Shown here: one piece after another, positions 19,701 through 30,800 of the stretch | How positions within the stretch are numbered: the stretch's first letter is position 1 | How the letters are laid out: every line of letters begins with the position of its first letter | Source: Gammaproteobacteria bacterium | GTDB taxonomy: Bacteria; Pseudomonadota; Gammaproteobacteria; GRL18 | Direction of reading: 5' to 3' | Assembly: GCA_016744995.1 (NCBI GenBank) | Contig: JADGDG010000006.1 | Location: forward strand, 186,001 to 250,000 | Length of the DNA stretch: 64,000 nucleotides | Position numbers and translations under genes: made by a program | The notes under the pieces: generated by a model | Database searches by the model: none | Told to the model about the DNA's origin: nothing | The model's input: only the letters and a program-made list of their open reading frames with translations

Positions 19701-21741
19701 TGAGCACATGGTAACTGCCTGCCAGCAGAGTTTGCGCCAGACTCGCTTCTCGTTCAGCATCCAGTAAAGTCAATTCAATGCGATGCATATTACCCAGAGC
19801 AACCATTCCTGCACCAGTTTTAATCAATCGCCCATTAATTTTTAGCTGAACTCTGAGTTGAATAAGATAGGCAGGCACGGCATCCAGACCGCCAAACTGG
19901 TTGACCAGGTTTTGATCACTCACTGTTGCAGGTAAATAGGATAAGGTCAGACGTTCATTAATCAATTGATGAGTGGCAATAGTGTGCTCTAATATCGGCT
20001 CACTTAAAGGATCATTCTGCTTTCGGATAATAATTTTTAGCCGCTGCTGTGCCCGTTTATTCAGTTCAGGGCCTTCAAAGGTGACCACTTTCACTGTAAA
20101 GGGCAAGGTATTGGGCAACAGACCTGTTTGTTGAGTGATGATCGTAGCTGAGGACCACCAATCATCCAGTTCACCTTGCCCCTCTGTGGTCAGATAGTTT
20201 TGTAAACGGTCTTTAATATCAGCCATTAAACTTTGTTGATTGGGTCGGTATTGCTGCTGATGGCTTTGGTACCATTCATTTACATCGATGTTAGCCAGTT
20301 GCAGCAGATCAGTTTTTTCTGGATATTGATATGTCTTAAAGGCCGGAGCAAGCGGGATCCAGATAGCTCCTTCCCGATTCACCGTGGTGCCACGATAATG
20401 ACGATAAGGGACATAAGCGGCCAGCCAGGTATGTTCCATTTCCAGGGCAGCAACCTGCCCCCCTCTGATCAATGTTTTATAGGCTACGCCTGAACTTTTC
20501 AGGTAGTTTAAGACGGCACTGGTTGAGCTCAGGTTGAGGTTATCTTTGAGTACCTTGATATCTTGTTCAATAACACCCTGTACAAAACGGGTCGCCACAC
20601 CACTGGCACGCAGCAAAGCACTGAGCAGTGCTGCTTGATCAACCGAATTGCCTTGCTTTTGGCGCAATGTGATGTGTGCCCCTTTAATGCTGCCATGATA
20701 CCATTGGGTGTGAATTTGATTCTGGACAAACTGATATATTTTGACGTAGTCATAATCCAGCAGTTTAGCCTGATTAATAATTTCCTGTGTGAGCCCCACG
20801 GTGTCTGAGGCCTGAAATTCTTTCAGGGTCGGGGCGGGTCGTACGTCAAGTTGATATACCGGGGTCAGCTCGGGGGTATACTGAGGGGCTCGGATGAGTG
20901 ATTGCTCTGCTTGATACGGCAAGACCTGTTGACCCAGCGTGATCAGTGTTTTATTACTTGCTTTGGCAGCCCCATCAACCTTCTGAGCTTGTTGATAGAG
21001 GCGAATTATCTGAGCCAGCTGTTGTTGATAAGCCACTTGCTCTCGTATTGTCTTTTGCCCTTCAGAACTCATGGCCAGGTAATTTGAAAAAATTAACTTA
21101 AAGGCATCATTAAGCCCTTTTGTGTGTTGATAATAGTCTGCCCGAGCCTGATTTAAGCGTGTGTAGAATATTGCTTCAACGCCCCGCTCTTTAAGCTGCC
21201 TCTCAGTGTCTTTAAAACGTTCAAGATAGAGCAATTCATCGGCTTGAAATTGCTGCCAGGCATTAATCAGACGAGTGATGTGGGTGTTTTTTATGGGCTC
21301 TTTAGTCTGTTCAACTAATTGGATAAAGCGCATCAGACTTTGCTGAACGTATTGAGCCTGTCTGGCTTTTAGTGGCGGTGATCCTTTAGCTTTTTCAGTC
21401 TGTTGTGCCTGATATTGACGCATTAACTCCTGAACATCCTGTCCCCGTTGAAAACCGGACAAAATTGATTGTGCCAACATTTCTGAATTCTGAATTCTGT
21501 CTGCCTCCGCATTCGCGGCATTGACAACTTCAGAAAGAGTCATATTCATGAACAGACACAATATCAGCACTGAGGTCAGTTTTTGTGTCAGAGAAATAAA
21601 ATCAAAATCATACACAGTGGACTTTTTTAAGCTGAGCAATGTTAAGCTGAATAATGTTAAGCTGAATAATGTTAAGCTGAACAATGGGCTTATTTCTAAT
21701 AAAGCCGCACGGATAAATGTACTGGTTTTTTTTATTATCAT
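10753..21741 (-). CDS. Giant exported Rhs/YD-repeat protein with C-terminal toxin-like domain
   Basis: 3,662 residues. Order: N-terminal export signal with a hydrophobic core (about 45-70, ending NAANA); helical region; transglutaminase-like domain (about 300-470) whose GN-S-VDQAALL has Ser where catalytic Cys is expected, with His at HTWLAAY retained; Ig-like domains (one at about 990-1100); DUF6531-like entry (GLNFTRSYNSGHNSLPG, about 1650); dozens of YD repeats (about 1750-3280); Rhs core ending in NPTKYIDPDGH (about 3340). A variable C-terminus of about 320 residues follows, basic, ending in an unrecognised domain with YGEGRW, IHWHENLDTGQ and VEYKFKR. Rhs shells encapsulate C-terminal toxins; here no PAAR, VgrG or type VI signal is seen, and export is by signal peptide. 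It lies 88 bases after the giant 6,171-aa gene on the same strand. Confidence 0.92.
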   Translation of the reverse strand: MIIKKTSTFIRAALLEISPLFSLTLFSLTLFSLTLLSLKKSTVYDFDFISLTQKLTSVLILCLFMNMTLSEVVNAANAEADRIQNSEMLAQSILSGFQRGQDVQELMRQYQAQQTEKAKGSPPLKARQAQYVQQSLMRFIQLVEQTKEPIKNTHITRLINAWQQFQADELLYLERFKDTERQLKERGVEAIFYTRLNQARADYYQHTKGLNDAFKLIFSNYLAMSSEGQKTIREQVAYQQQLAQIIRLYQQAQKVDGAAKASNKTLITLGQQVLPYQAEQSLIRAPQYTPELTPVYQLDVRPAPTLKEFQASDTVGLTQEIINQAKLLDYDYVKIYQFVQNQIHTQWYHGSIKGAHITLRQKQGNSVDQAALLSALLRASGVATRFVQGVIEQDIKVLKDNLNLSSTSAVLNYLKSSGVAYKTLIRGGQVAALEMEHTWLAAYVPYRHYRGTTVNREGAIWIPLAPAFKTYQYPEKTDLLQLANIDVNEWYQSHQQQYRPNQQSLMADIKDRLQNYLTTEGQGELDDWWSSATIITQQTGLLPNTLPFTVKVVTFEGPELNKRAQQRLKIIIRKQNDPLSEPILEHTIATHQLINERLTLSYLPATVSDQNLVNQFGGLDAVPAYLIQLRVQLKINGRLIKTGAGMVALGNMHRIELTLLDAEREASLAQTLLAGSYHVLSLNHGQALPRSTQEQRLFEAEPSNDIKQSGDNTAETEFEAAALLNRVALTYNQRWRQSEQELSDLLSVLVAEPSPSIHIVNNALRVDTVMGQAQQLVWQGVTLDAAYKRATPIARKLDSEQAHRVEKQWLQLAAFEGSQYESTVFTELFNEPAISADKGLIQAYEQGQILYELTADNFAGLKASLNHPEAVITIIANWLQQDYHVTIPGEQSQLDDWQGSVWKVVDPLTGSIGYFIRGELAGGSTVRKQWQNNFIMNALQYAYSVPAGLNYLDGIRVLKLRGSDGQRGVVNTTLPYGIGVKVKDLSGRPIKQAPVWFTSEADVKLSDLSSNRTSTSGRIKVFTNALGIAQVSVKLPKSTQIQPTYLKKKNGDQYPSRARYVLVDAQIDFNPGKTQGISYPFVLLAFPDKADKAEVIHSKTLGYHLPHRAPATPNHWTDTVITQVIDRFANPVANETVRYQVEAAKLNEISVCKEQSDASKLINATIFQFEQCPNSSRRILGQCGGHRTQTLKTNSAGVASIGVIMGNMIAYHYRVSMSALSETKDLLYQTRECSVFSGITVSMRSETPLNTDGEILRAARLGETVDEPIKVRFFINEAHGNDGLYETTEETTPVNLSAEIKTLGISGNGGLIRGPFGKKPSVFYLTADSNEPNFHEILIKAKFPEILDTDGVLIDPPLEIESIVGSYYSLDVGIKEQIPGHGKSRFSFDPNYVPDNDNPFGFKLIENPQGDSQAFQLDGNGKTSFNTQLTFEFQSGLYNPLSSQVLILENGIEVQAYSPTGEQNIKPEQCSSPIETQFRLCKRQGLFTIPRGTAFDIEKHYTAKLVLNRGSKVEIESEPYDIDIQQVIFTRLDRQITVSRQVDFNNAKSCEMQSNFDFEISQAAKITLTFKPLDDQGNEKSDAYWFTLLNNTHYEKGSHQLSITPDDVPDGQYNLAIKAESELVTYEESHEGKATSRQTVTDHMPLGHAVVKGIDLFSGGLNFSASDVTLSTRGTGLNFTRSYNSGHNSLPGVMGVGWSHNYNARISENECGEVIVSSGDGSGGTFFLNERVATSDYPTLAAPGDNLSILKSGKGYHSILIKNETQNSYDFFARNGNRYHFEYTEIGKQKFWRLEYIQDTNDNRIRLAYSPSREQLLLNNVIADDGRELIFDYEVKQFAYHEKTVSVLKTLTSVDGVQINFDYDTLGNLIAATREEDEHGNALKSEHYTYEQGGDRFSHYLLKSYQDPEGHITQYHSSRENYAFTNGQNNPVLGFLYQYDEIKEPTGNGEHALTHILRDKQWLSTQNTPTTEVTVSDPLNNKTTYTLNRYGAPQKITIAQAAPGIADATGSATLSTWKNNDILMASRQDANGHLTQWDYDTYGNITREMLTGQSNGPVFTLSNTWYPPADFEHPISNRIKTRTDRNGHMTSYAYDTKGNLLSVTDAKGQTIHHTYDNNGDRRQTRDRRGNITRFNYTAQGYLSEQISAQGHREQLSWNERGLKTSRIDPRGHKTRYRYDRLDRLTQLNNPLGQKTHFSYDKNGLKLSETDAREFKTQWTYDDAGRVIQIQDPDDHIKTLAYDHSGNKIKETDYNNDPGIVWLYQYDAANRLVKQTDPLGNHFIYQYDGLANKTRSQIQGTSDNFANRESRYEYDPLGRQISQILVSGKDHVYQTHYDGENKTKTIDPLLRETHYQYDDLNQLLKKTQPLGRISEYEYDASGNVIKTIAWVTDDESDQQIRHNHYDQDNRLIIKTDALGYESRLLYDPSNNLIQSTDSRNHSSFFDYDALNRLIKKTDPVNSVTEYDYDAAGNRIRETQANANAIHSEYDALNRLTHQYDAVSDLLSNRQYDANSNLRFSTDGRGQRSEFRYNVLKQRIESRLPENRNSHSEYDVLDNVISHTDALGNTQKYQYNDLNQLIKITDPAPFNYSETTVYDDVGNQTQVTNRRGHHTNYQYDALNQLEKVTTSAPFNYEQRYSYDRIGNQRSETDPRDQITLYSYDKENRLLSTEKDGITLLRNEYDPVGNLKSSQDANHNNTVYSYDPANQLLLKQGEVNVNEHYSYDLMGNPISHQDGEGRITLSHYDQRSRLDSTTRNEDEVTRFEYDENNNRRAVILPEGQRTEYHYDGADRLIQIDDALQTAGSLEGRSSLYEYDANDNQTATVDANGERWSFEFDALNRQTDYIYPGGLLKSLSVFDENSNVIQRTAPSGKVNTHDYDELDRLKLSHYPLPVDPTGDDLQQIATDYDANSNPIAMHENYSGVSGTRTTLKRYDHFDRLEQVTNSHGKTIAYRYDFNGNRLSMTDPDGKQTRYEYDKRNRISFITTQNQGSTSYEYDRSDRVKTIDYPNHSQVSNVYDAAGRLKTRNNRLNSVIVSEFLYDYDKNGNRIKQSEHRASLDEDTRYEYDQLDRLETVIYPDKTTTYAYDGNYNRTSEQTKNTNDIIIIDKTYSNDNRNKLTGIIDNLDNSQNISYTHDPNGNQTSKTKAGETTFYRYDVRNQLSQVKDGLVTLGRYGYDYQGLRISKEDDNSEVLLYSYDDQSVLLQSDENGVTQNRYTYGGYHLIALTDKNQISQFYLHDGLGSVVDLLGYDSQIKASYQYDAFGNYRSKTEADTQNDFGFTGHEMDDETNLVYMKARFYDPDSGRFLTEDTYLGQQDLPPSLNRYLYTYSNPTKYIDPDGHKVYISTDENGKKVFSDKKQSPQITDEQKANSDKVRQGHKDTPTNYDGIFEKYREEEKKRIQQRKNQVPLNTESENSIKSCNGDIVCSEQQQQFAKRQQSVEKMWKKADDVLQGQTGFDDILEQLEDGAIISASGIIIEKGSKKIPLKRFYDNAKEKLTGKKKSKEKTDFDKSKDDYKQELNKKISDKRKGQDHSYDRTPRDLKEQLSMKEARSIGKSRTGEVKLEKLKDQPRLENVYGEGRWVKKGTERKNADGSITEIHWHENLDTGQNVEYKFKRYDTKTGNAVNKYKEGHSRANTKVNKEPRSDGIPPENWKFKTKN
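21626..21685. repeat. Four-copy 15-bp tandem repeat in the rhs 5' end
   Basis: Units 21626-21640, 21641-21655, 21656-21670 and 21671-21685 are near-identical (GTTAAGCTGAATAAT and single-base variants; the two middle units are identical). On the coding strand each adds the five residues LFSLT, ahead of the hydrophobic export signal. Copy changes keep the frame but alter the length of the N-terminal hydrophobic segment. Confidence 0.9.
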
Positions 21742-21829
21742 GACAATGTCTTATTTTTTTTGCTATTAATGAATATCTAACACAGAACGGCTAAATTCCG
21801 TTCCGCTGGTTAATCAATTATTTCTGAAA

Positions 21830-24800
21830 TTAAAGCGCTGACCATTTCGCCTGATATACAACCAAAAGATAGCCCAGCTGAGTAACAACAAGCTGTTGTT
21901 TATCCAACTCACGCACCGCTAACATGGCCCACTTTATCTGCTCCATAGCGTATTCCAGACCAGCTTTTGTGGTATGGTCGCAAGCAATGGCATTATCCAG
22001 ATGGTACAAAGCCCAGTTCAATAAGTAATAATTAAAGAAGTTAGTTTCTAATTTGAGTAATTCAGTTTCAACATTAATGATCAAACTTGTCTCAGACTGT
22101 GTTGTACTGACTGATAACTGATCACTTGCAAGGCTGCGGGTAGTAAGCTCGGTTTTCTCAAACAATTGGGCATCAATTGAATAATCACCGGCTTGTAAAG
22201 GCAGTTTGATGAGAGAATCAAAATCATGAGTGTCAGTTTCAAGGGTCAGTTCCCATAACACATCCTGAAGATTTTGAATTACACCATCCCATGCAAAAAC
22301 AGTCGACATTAAAGGATCGATGCTTTGTTCCAGGCTGATATCTATTGGTGGAGTCATTTCAGAAGCGGTCCAGCGGATCCGGGCCAGAGTGCCGGGTAAC
22401 AAGAGTTGATCGCTATTGCCACTATAAGCTAATACATTCGATAACAAATCAATAGATTGCTGCATGTCCTCAAGCTTATCCACTTCAAAATTGAATGTGA
22501 CTACTTCACCCTGGCCAAATTTATTCAGAATCAATGCCGGATAATAATGATGCCCACGTTTAGGATAGAGTTTTCCAACTGCAATGCCTTGAGTCATAAT
22601 CGTACGCACTGCATGACCTGACGCTTGATAAACTGCAGCATCAGTTGCTGGACTCTGGGTTAATTCAACTTGAGAAATTGAATGGATAACTCCTCTAGAA
22701 TATGCACCAGTAATATCTTTCCAGTCACCGCTGAAATCATCCAGTGAACGCAGCCAAACCAAACCGGCACCTGCGGCAATATAAGCTCTGATTTCATACT
22801 GAGTTGACGCTGTCATACAGACAACATTATTACCATGATTCGGTCCCCAGACAGAACAGGGCCCAAAGAAAAATGGGCGTTGCAGATAGTCAGTCAACAT
22901 AATGGATTTGTAACGACCACTTCTTAAATGATTGATAAAATCAAGTTCGTTATAAACAATTTTATAATCACGTTGATTGTTTTGCATCACCGCTTCAATT
23001 AAATCACGTAATTTCTCTTTGCCATATTGTTGATGAGTGGGGCCCAAATGCGCCCATCGGTCAAACAATCTCATATGCTTTAAAAACGGATTACGGCATC
23101 GACGTATATGATGCTCTGGCGGCAACCAGATGAGCACACTGCTATGCATGGGAGAATTGATCACACCAGTTAATTCTGCTGAAACAGACGTGACCATAAC
23201 AGAGAGTGAAATCACCACACTTGAGTTGCCTGCCCGATCTAAGGCATAAAGTTGAAAAGTATTTTCACCCTCTTCAAAAGCCGCTTGAGAAAAGACAAAT
23301 TCACCCTGAGAATCTGCCAATACACTATAGGAAGCCCCTCCTAACTGAAGGTGAACAATTGAGTTTGGTTCACTGCTGCCTCGAATATCATTATGAAGCT
23401 GAGTCAACGTCGCATCATTGACTGGACTAATGACAACAGGGGCATTGGGCGGTAATTTATCAATATCAAAAGACACTGATTTAACAGTATGATTACCAGC
23501 TTTATCCAGGACATCCACAACGAGTTCATAATGATAATTATCACTGATCACAGTGCCACTGGTATAATCAACCCCATTGAGCTGAATACTTTGTGATGCA
23601 ATATTGACTTCGGTAATAGTGATGACTGGAGTCACATCAATATTGTAGAGACCACCTTCCTGAACCCCATCAATCTGAATAAGCGATGAAATTTTATCGA
23701 TATAGAAACCAACATGAAGATTGGATTCGTTACCGGCTTTATCAATTGCGGTCACAGATAAATGGTATTTATCATCCTCAGTGACAGGTAAGCCATCGTA
23801 TTCAGTACCATTTAAAACAATCAGGCTTTCCAACAGATTGGTATCTGCAATCGTGATCACCGGTAAGACATCAATATTATAATATTGATTATGCGCAACA
23901 TCATTTATCTCAATTTGAGGTGCTGTATTATCAACGGTAAAGTGAATGACTTCACTCATTGCAGTATTACCCCAGGTATCCCAGGTCTTTGCCTGCAATT
24001 GATGAATGCCTTCTGACAGGGTATCGAAACTGGAGAGATAATAGTTGTTCCCTGCCTGAGCCGATGAAATTTTAATCCAGTTGTCGTCATCCAGTTTTAT
24101 CTGGGTTTCAACTACCTGAGAATGAGCATCACTGGCATAGATTTTTATATCAGATGCCCCTGAAAAATAAGCATCATTAGCCGGTTCCAATATGGATAAT
24201 TGTGGGGCTAAGCGATCATTAACGACAAAACTGACTGTATCCAGCTCAATAAGGTTTGTCTCACTTTGATTGACAGGTACTTCAATAACCATTTGAACTT
24301 TATATTTCTCCAGCAGTAAATCGTTTGTACTAAAGGAGTATTCGCCCTGTACATTCTCACCGATAGCTGCGGACACATTAATTTGATGTTGCTGGACAAT
24401 CTGGTTGGTTTTCGCATTCATCAGCTCCAATCTCAGGGGGATATTAACAATGTCAAGAGTACCCGTATTAGTGATTGTATAAGTCAGTTTCACATCCATA
24501 CCAATAGCAGGCGCATCATCATCAATAGATAAATCACCTGATAACTGCACCCGACTGGAGTCAATATCAAAGACAGCCGATGATTCAGATAAAACCTCAG
24601 TCTCATCAGCACTAATGAATTTTATCATGACATGGTAAATATCATTTTTATTCAGAGCCGTGTTCCAGTTAAATGAAATAGCAGCTTGTTCCTCAGGCTG
24701 CATTTCTGAAACAATTTGTACTTTTTCTGCCAACAAATTAAATGCATCATCAAATACCTGTAATTTCAGTTGCGCATTTTTATAGATGATATTGCCCTGA

Positions 24801-27800
24801 TTGTATTGAATGGCTCCTGTTATAGTCACGTTTTCATTGGCATCATAACGGCTCTTATCTGTTTTTATAGTGCTTGAAAAATCATAAAATTGACCAATAC
24901 TAAATTCAGAGATGGCTTCATTGATCGGTTGATTACTTTGATCATAAAGGAGAACATGAATTCTATAACCATCAGCAAAGGTATTGCCCGTATTCCAGCG
25001 GCTGCTTATAGTTTGTGTTTTTCCAAATGCCAGCGCATTGATCGGTGTGGCGCCAAGACTCTGCACTAAATAACCAGAGAGATCTTCAACACGTATGACC
25101 ACTTTACCATCAAACAATGGTGTATGACTCACCACTTGAAGTTCAACAGATACCTCTTCACTCGTATTGTATTGCAATTTATCAGTATTTAATATCAGTT
25201 CAGGCATACCTTGCTGACCCACGTTTACTGTCATAAATACGGTGTTATTAACTTTGCTCAATTCTTTTTGCTTAAAGTAAGGGTCAACTTCTACCACAAT
25301 GGTGTAGTCGTCAATGGTGTCTGGTGTTTTCCAGTCGATACTGATAACCTGCTTTTGATTAATGGAAATACTACCAAGCAGTTGCTCAGTGAGGATTTGG
25401 CTTTCCCCCGAAGTATTAATGGCAATGATCTTAAGAAGCACCGGACTTGAATGTGCGAGCCCAATATTATGAACCACCGCACCTAAACGGACGGTTTCAC
25501 CCGCTGAAGGAAATGCCGGTAAAACAACAATATCTTGTCGGCTGATTTTGAGATCGGGTAAATCATCCAGATTTCGAGTGGCAACAGCTGGCATTGAAGG
25601 CCCACCCTGATTTCCAAAAATATCCGTTGCAACCGTGCTAAAAATATTATCACCAAGTTGTAAATCAATATCTCTGAATTCAAAATAACCGGGTAGAGTT
25701 ACCTTAATTCTTAAATCATTACGAAGTGTGATAAGGATCTGACCATTATTAAGCCAATCTAACGCTTCAACATGAGAGTTATTATATAGCTCATTAATAT
25801 CCCAGAGCGGTATCACTTTATTACTGGCTAAAATAAGTGAATAAATAATTCCATTGTCAGAAAAAATTATAGATCGGCCCTCTGGTGAGAGTTGAGCATA
25901 ATTAATCTGTCCCTCATAGTTATTATTAATTGAGGACAAAACATCTGTATAACTATTATCCGACAAGTCATAACGCCACAATTTTGATGTATTAGTTTCT
26001 CTTGATGAATAAAAAAAGACTGACTGATCATCAGTTGACCAAAAGGCATACATATCTTTGCGATAATTGTCTATGGACAGTTTTTCATCAATCAATAATA
26101 CGCTGCCATTATTCAGATTAACAATTTCCAATGAACCTGAATTACTATTACCTAATAAGACTTTTTGACCATCATCAGAGACTTTAACGGCATAAGAAGA
26201 ATAACCATACTGTGAATTTTGAAAAGCTATCACAAGAGAAATATCACCTGAATCCAGATTTTTACTCCAAAGCCCAACTTGTCCTGCTTGAGCATTATTG
26301 GCGATAACTAAATAGTCTGAATCATTAATGCGGACAAAAGCAGTAATTTCTAATGGCGAAAAATCAAGTGCTTTATCGGACTTAGTTATCAGGTCGTATT
26401 GATGAATGGAATCATCATTCCAGTTATTATAATAGACCATGCTCTTTTCAAGGTGTAAAAACTCACCATTTGACAATATATGTGTTTCTTCATTATCCCA
26501 TTGATAAAAGGAAAGTGGGTATTCATTCACATACGAATAGAGACCAGACTCTGAGATAAAATGAAAAGCTGAAGAGCCATCATAATCATCCACCAAATTA
26601 AAACTGCTGCTTGAGCGCGTGCGTAAGGGTTCTGAGTCATTGACATTCAGAATAATCTCAAGATCCGGTTCTAATGCCATCCCGGAAACAACGGGGAAAT
26701 TCTCTTCCTGCGTCACAATAACCACGCCTGATTTGATGGGATCGATCAACAAACCAGGCTCTGGAGCACGAGTATCAACCGGAATACCTTCCACAACATT
26801 TGATGAGATGCTGCGATTATTTAAGGCGTCGAGAATAGTGACACGATAAAAATAAGATATGCCATTCTCTAAGCCGGTATCATCCAGATAGCTTTTTTCA
26901 GAAAGTTCAGATGCCTTGAGCACCACAATACTCTGATAGCCATTATTCTGGCTTAACGAGCGTTGAATTTCATAAGCATAAACATCATCTTCAGTATAGC
27001 TGTTATTATTTATCTGAACGTTCCAATTGAGTAATAATGATTGACCAGCCGGCACAGTCTGAAGCGTCAAATCAATAGGCTGAAAAGGTAGGCTAATGTC
27101 AATCATGGCCGATATGGTATTTGAATCAATGCTCTCAAGGCCCACATTATCAACGACTCTAATAGTATAATTATAGACCCCATTTTTTATATCTGAGTCT
27201 GTATAACTTAGTGTATTCACGTCATTAATCAGGCTTAATAATTCACCATCACGATAGAGATTATAGGACACTGCATCATCAGAAACACTTTTTGACCAGC
27301 TCAGTTGAACGAAATTGTCCTGTGGGTTTATTGCAGCAGCACTGAGTATCACAGGCTCAGGAGCGGTCACATCTCCAGCAGGTACAGTGACTTTATCCGA
27401 AGGTTCACTGGCAAGAGCATATTCATTCAGAGCAATGATCTGATAATGATAGACACCATCAATCACAGTATCATTAAAAGAATTGATTGTAATGACTGGT
27501 TGCTCATAAACTTCAATATCATTTATAGTGATATTGATATAACCACCATAGGAATCATTTTGTCTGGGTTTATCAATTACAATCCGAATATCACTGGTGG
27601 CATAAAGCGTATCAAAAACAACCAAATTTTCACTTTCAGTATTGTTTTCAATTGTTTTTATAGTCAACCACTCAGTATCCGTCCAGACATCAATATAATA
27701 ACCATAAGGTGCAATTTCAGGTCCCCAGCTAAGCTGGAGCTTCGAGATAAATTTCTTTACAGGTCTCTGTGGATTGCCGGATAAACTGAGACTCAACCAC

Positions 27801-30800
27801 TCACTAGGATAAGAATTCTTAACACTTTTTGAAGACCAATAGCTGCTTTTATACGCATCCACTGCTTTATAAGAACCATAATACATGGAGCGGGTTGATG
27901 ATGACTTAGCACTGATCCCTGAGAGCTTTTTAAGTTCAGGAAGTAATGTCTCATTACGTAAGATGATATAACCTTTTACGTTTTCATTAACCGGATTTTC
28001 TGTCCAGTTCAGATTAACATCCAAGCCTGTCGCACTGGCAAGCAGATCAATGGGTTTTGACGGTGCCTCGGCAATGATTATGGTTTTAGTGGCCAACTTA
28101 CTGATGTTGCCATCTTCATCTCTTAATTTAATGTCAAGGCGGTTTTCACCATAAGAAAATTGAATAGCCTGAGAAAATAAACCTGAATCATCCGTTAAAA
28201 ATTCAGGCAGAACCGATGTGCCATTCTGGTTTTGTAATGTAGACATAACCGTTGTCTGTTTATTGCCATGACCAGAAAAGGGTTGGTTCAATACTTGAGA
28301 GGGTGTATAGATAGCATTTAAAATTGGTGTATAAACATCCGCTTCTACTGAAGGTGCCTCTAAATCATGATTTTCTGATGCATCATATGACACAACCGTA
28401 TAAATATAGTGTTCATCCTCGCGTCCTGTATCGATATAAGTTGTCTCTGTCAGCAGCGTGTTGGTAATACGGATTTTGTCACTATTGCTGGCCTGACGTT
28501 CGATATGAAAGCTCAATCCAGGTTCAGAACCGGCATCCCAGGTTAATGTAACCTGATCACCATCCACCAGAGATTTTAAGTTATTAACACTCTCAGGTGC
28601 GGTCATATCCTTATGTACCAGGATAATGCTTTCGGGTGATGGGTCAATGTTAGTGCTTAAATCCATTGCCACTGCCCGTATTTGATATCGCCCATACTCT
28701 AAGGCATTCATGTCTAATTCAAAAGCATAGGGTTCTTCCGTATCCGCAAGTCCTATATTCTCCCAAAGAGAGAGTAATTCAGCTTTATACTGGAATTGAA
28801 TCTGAGCAATATCCGTATCTTCAACATGGGCTTCGATATAAAGGTTATGTTCAAATTTGGTTTCTGTTTCAGGTGTAATGATCACAGCATGAGGAGCTCT
28901 CTCATCAATAGTGACATTGACTTTGTTTGAAATATTACTCTGATTACCGGCTTTATCGATAGCAACGATAAAAAATTCATACTGTCCATCAGGGAGATCT
29001 GTATCCAGATAAGCATTGGCTGTGATCACATAAGGCACCAGTGAACCGATCACTACACCCTGTGCATTTGCAATGGCTTCATTTCGATAAACAAGATAAC
29101 CCAGGAGATCATCTTCTATATTGGCACTCCAGTTCAACTGTATATTATTAGTATCCTGTGATAATTGAAGATTGATCGGTGCCGCAGGCGCCAGATTATC
29201 AACAATGACGATATGTCTGTCTTCAGCCATATTTTCATTAAGATCAAAGGCTTCAAGTTTTATCGTATATTGAGTATTGTTTTCTAATAAGAAAGTATCC
29301 CATGAGGCCAGTTTTTCTGACTGGCTGGGAACAGGCGACTGAGCCAGGGTTTCCCAAATGTTCGGATCATTTCCTTTGCCGACTGAGACCAGGAAAACTT
29401 TAAAATCATCGGGGCTGAATGCAGTACCCTCAATATTAACCACACCAGAAACCAATCCCTCATTATCAGGCTGATACAACTTGGTGATCGGTGGCGTTAA
29501 ATCAATGACCACTTCCAGAGGCTCTGATAGTGGACTTTCCCAGCCAGCTTTATCAACCGCTGTGACATTGTATTGAAAATGGCCATCACTTAAAGTTAAA
29601 TCAATATAGATATTTTCTGTCAAAAGCATATTATTTATCTTTTGATCAGCTCGGTAAATATTGTAACCCACGAGATCATCTTCGGTATTTTCAGTCCACT
29701 GAATGGTGGCTTTCTTTTCATCCAATGTATAAGAAAGATTAATTGGTGCAACTGGCGGTGTCTGATCCACATAAACTGTTTTTGTTAATTGTGAAATATT
29801 GTCAGCTAAATCAGTTGCGATTAACTTTAAGACATACTTGCCGTCTAAAGGCAAAACATTCCAGGGGTACAAACCAGAATTATCTGCTGCTTGATCGGAG
29901 CGAGTTAATAAACTCCAGTTTGGACTCTCTTGATCGGCTTTGGCCACATATAATTCATATTCAAAAAAGTTAATGTCCTTTGCAGTGCCTATAATATCAA
30001 TGGGTTTTAATACATAAGCATCATTTTCAGGCGTATTAAAGGTGACTGTTGGTGGTATTTTATCAAGTGTGATCTGAATTTCTGACTGCTGTTCATTGCC
30101 TGCCTTATCCACAGCAAGCACTTTAATCGTATAAAGACCATCGGTAATATTGCTCACATCCCAAAGAGTCACATCATCAGGGCCCGGCAAGGTTTCAGCT
30201 TCAGAAAATAAAATCCAGTTATTGGGAGCTTCGCCCAGACCATAACTGACTTGAAAATGCTTCAGGTGTTCTTCTGTAATCTTTATGTTAAACGATATCA
30301 TATCAATAGATTGCGTAGTTTGATTCTCCGGCGATTTAATCTGTACAACAGGCTTTGTTTTGTCCAATGTAAAAAATGATATTAATTCACTCTCATTCTC
30401 TGCACGATCCAATGCAACAAATTTAAGACCAAAGACGCCTTCTTCCAGCTCATTCAGAGTCACGAGAGGCTGGTTATTTTTTTGAGCATCATTGAAATCA
30501 ATTTCAGACCACTGCGGTGAATCCGCATTGCTGGCAAAAAAGGTTTTATAATTTTCAAAATGCAGATCCCGAATATTACCGATAATTTGAGAGGCATCAT
30601 TGGTAAATTCAGTATCAGGCTGAAGAACAGTGATTTCAACGGGCGTTGTATCAATCGTAATTTCAATAGACTCTGTTTGCTCCATTGAATTATTCGACAA
30701 TAATTTTGCCACTAACTGGAGTTTATATTGATTATCAGAAAGAATTTGCTCCAGTGTGTCTTCACCAGTCCATGCAAAAGTATGACTGCCTGACTGATAT

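Noticed and set aside
10753-21741. Type VI secretion Rhs effector
   Set aside because: No PAAR domain, VgrG, Hcp or EagR chaperone is visible in the window, and the protein carries an export signal.
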